Notes under the pieces: model-generated
What the model was told of the DNA's origin: nothing
The model's database searches: none
The model's input: the letters and a program-made list of their open reading frames with translations, nothing else
Program-made: the position numbers and the translations under genes
Shown here: piece by piece, positions 63,609 through 64,000 of the stretch
How the letters are laid out: each line of letters opens with the position of its first letter
Numbering within the stretch: position 1 is the stretch's first letter
DNA from: CAKZML01 sp963823435
Lineage (GTDB): Bacteria; Pseudomonadota; Gammaproteobacteria; Steroidobacterales; BM003
NCBI GenBank assembly: GCA_963823435.1
Contig: CAWGLN010000009.1
Coordinates: 154,487-218,486, forward strand
Length of the DNA stretch: 64,000 bases
Direction of reading: 5' to 3'

Positions 63609-63845
63609 TGCGGTCGCGAGAAGATAGCCGTGGCATCAGAAAAACAAGGGGCGTCACCGCCTTTGTTTTTTGCGAGAGCCAATCCTCCGCTGAGAAACTT
63701 TTGGGATAACCGCAAGCCTGTGGCGCCATTCCGGTCAGCCGGTGACGGACAGCCATGATCCGACGAAAGTTCACGCCACTTCGCTTCGTAAAGTGATAAA
63801 GTGGCGGCAATTAAACCTGCAGCAGCTAGCCTAAAAGGAATAAAC

Positions 63846-64000
63846 ATGAAACCTTCAATTTTCCAGCACATCGTAGCCCGGCTGATGGCCATCGCGATTA
63901 TTAGCATGGGCTTTGTACAAGTTTCGGCTGCAGGGGTCATAGGCACCCAGCAGATGGTCAACAGCGAAGCTCGTCAAGATCAGCTAGCAATATCTGGCTG
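63846..64000 (+). CDS. PA2779 family protein, N-terminal part (cut by window edge)
   Basis: A frame starting at 63846 after 'aaagga' and open to the right edge (51 residues). It has a signal peptide or anchor ('IVARLMAIAIISMGFVQVSA') followed by 'AAGVIGTQQMVNSEARQDQL'. That sequence resembles the start of PA2779 family proteins (DUF6627), which read '..AGMVGTDQ.....R..L'. They are small membrane proteins of unknown function, often next to a C39-type peptidase gene. Confidence 0.6.
   Translation, partial: MKPSIFQHIVARLMAIAIISMGFVQVSAAGVIGTQQMVNSEARQDQLAISG

Overview
The window reads as chromosomal DNA of a gammaproteobacterium with moderately high GC and the standard code. The gene order suhB / trmJ-iscS-scaffold-iscA / ndk-rlmN-pilW-rodZ-hisS-yfgM-bamB-der, the queA-tgt-yajC-secD-secF block and the guaB-guaA pair with xseA on the other side all follow the gammaproteobacterial arrangement. 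I cannot place it in a family from sequence alone; an uncultured marine or soil lineage is plausible.

Layout. 1-3.6 kb: envelope proteins (DUF481-like fragment, Cys-rich repeat protein, beta-barrel, DUF502 membrane protein). 3.6-5.84 kb: a tRNA-Ser(CGA) locus with partial tRNA-Ser copies, hairpin-rich repeats and a small inserted segment holding an IS91-type transposase remnant and an unknown CxxC protein. 5.98-16.1 kb: two tiny membrane reading frames, a beta-helix lipoprotein, an SDR, an OFA-type transporter, a quinone oxidoreductase, the lytic transglycosylase mltF and a frameshifted Pla-1/cef-type lipase. 16.2-25.9 kb: tadA, a DadA-like dehydrogenase and an amino-acid permease (both frameshifted), a haloacid dehalogenase, guaA (frameshifted), guaB, xseA and an M23 peptidase. 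25.9-44.4 kb: the housekeeping core. 44.7-53.0 kb: a TonB-dependent copper-type receptor, a Pat-type protein acetyltransferase divergent from an HDAC-like deacetylase, a PDZ protein and an ECF sigma/anti-sigma pair that now reads as one frame.

53.2-58.2 kb, directly after a tRNA-Leu(CAA), is the most unusual part: an NleD-like M91 zinc protease, a stand-alone nucleotidyl cyclase of the CyaA/ExoY/edema-factor fold with almost all catalytic residues, and a class 3 lipase preceded by a probable DUF6795 protein. This looks like a cluster of secreted effectors, two of them of types known to act on eukaryotic cells. No secretion machinery is visible in the window. 58.4-63.6 kb holds a 5'-truncated multicopper oxidase, small stress or envelope proteins (DUF4332, DUF937, YgaU-like BON/LysM, dodecin), a repeat-rich lipoprotein and a pepF remnant; the window ends inside a PA2779-family gene.

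Quality note: many genes carry single-base indels, including guaA and secD, which a free-living cell should keep intact. Several lie in homopolymers, and in guaA and the repeat lipoprotein nearby indels cancel out. I read most as assembly or sequencing errors and give such genes their full span.
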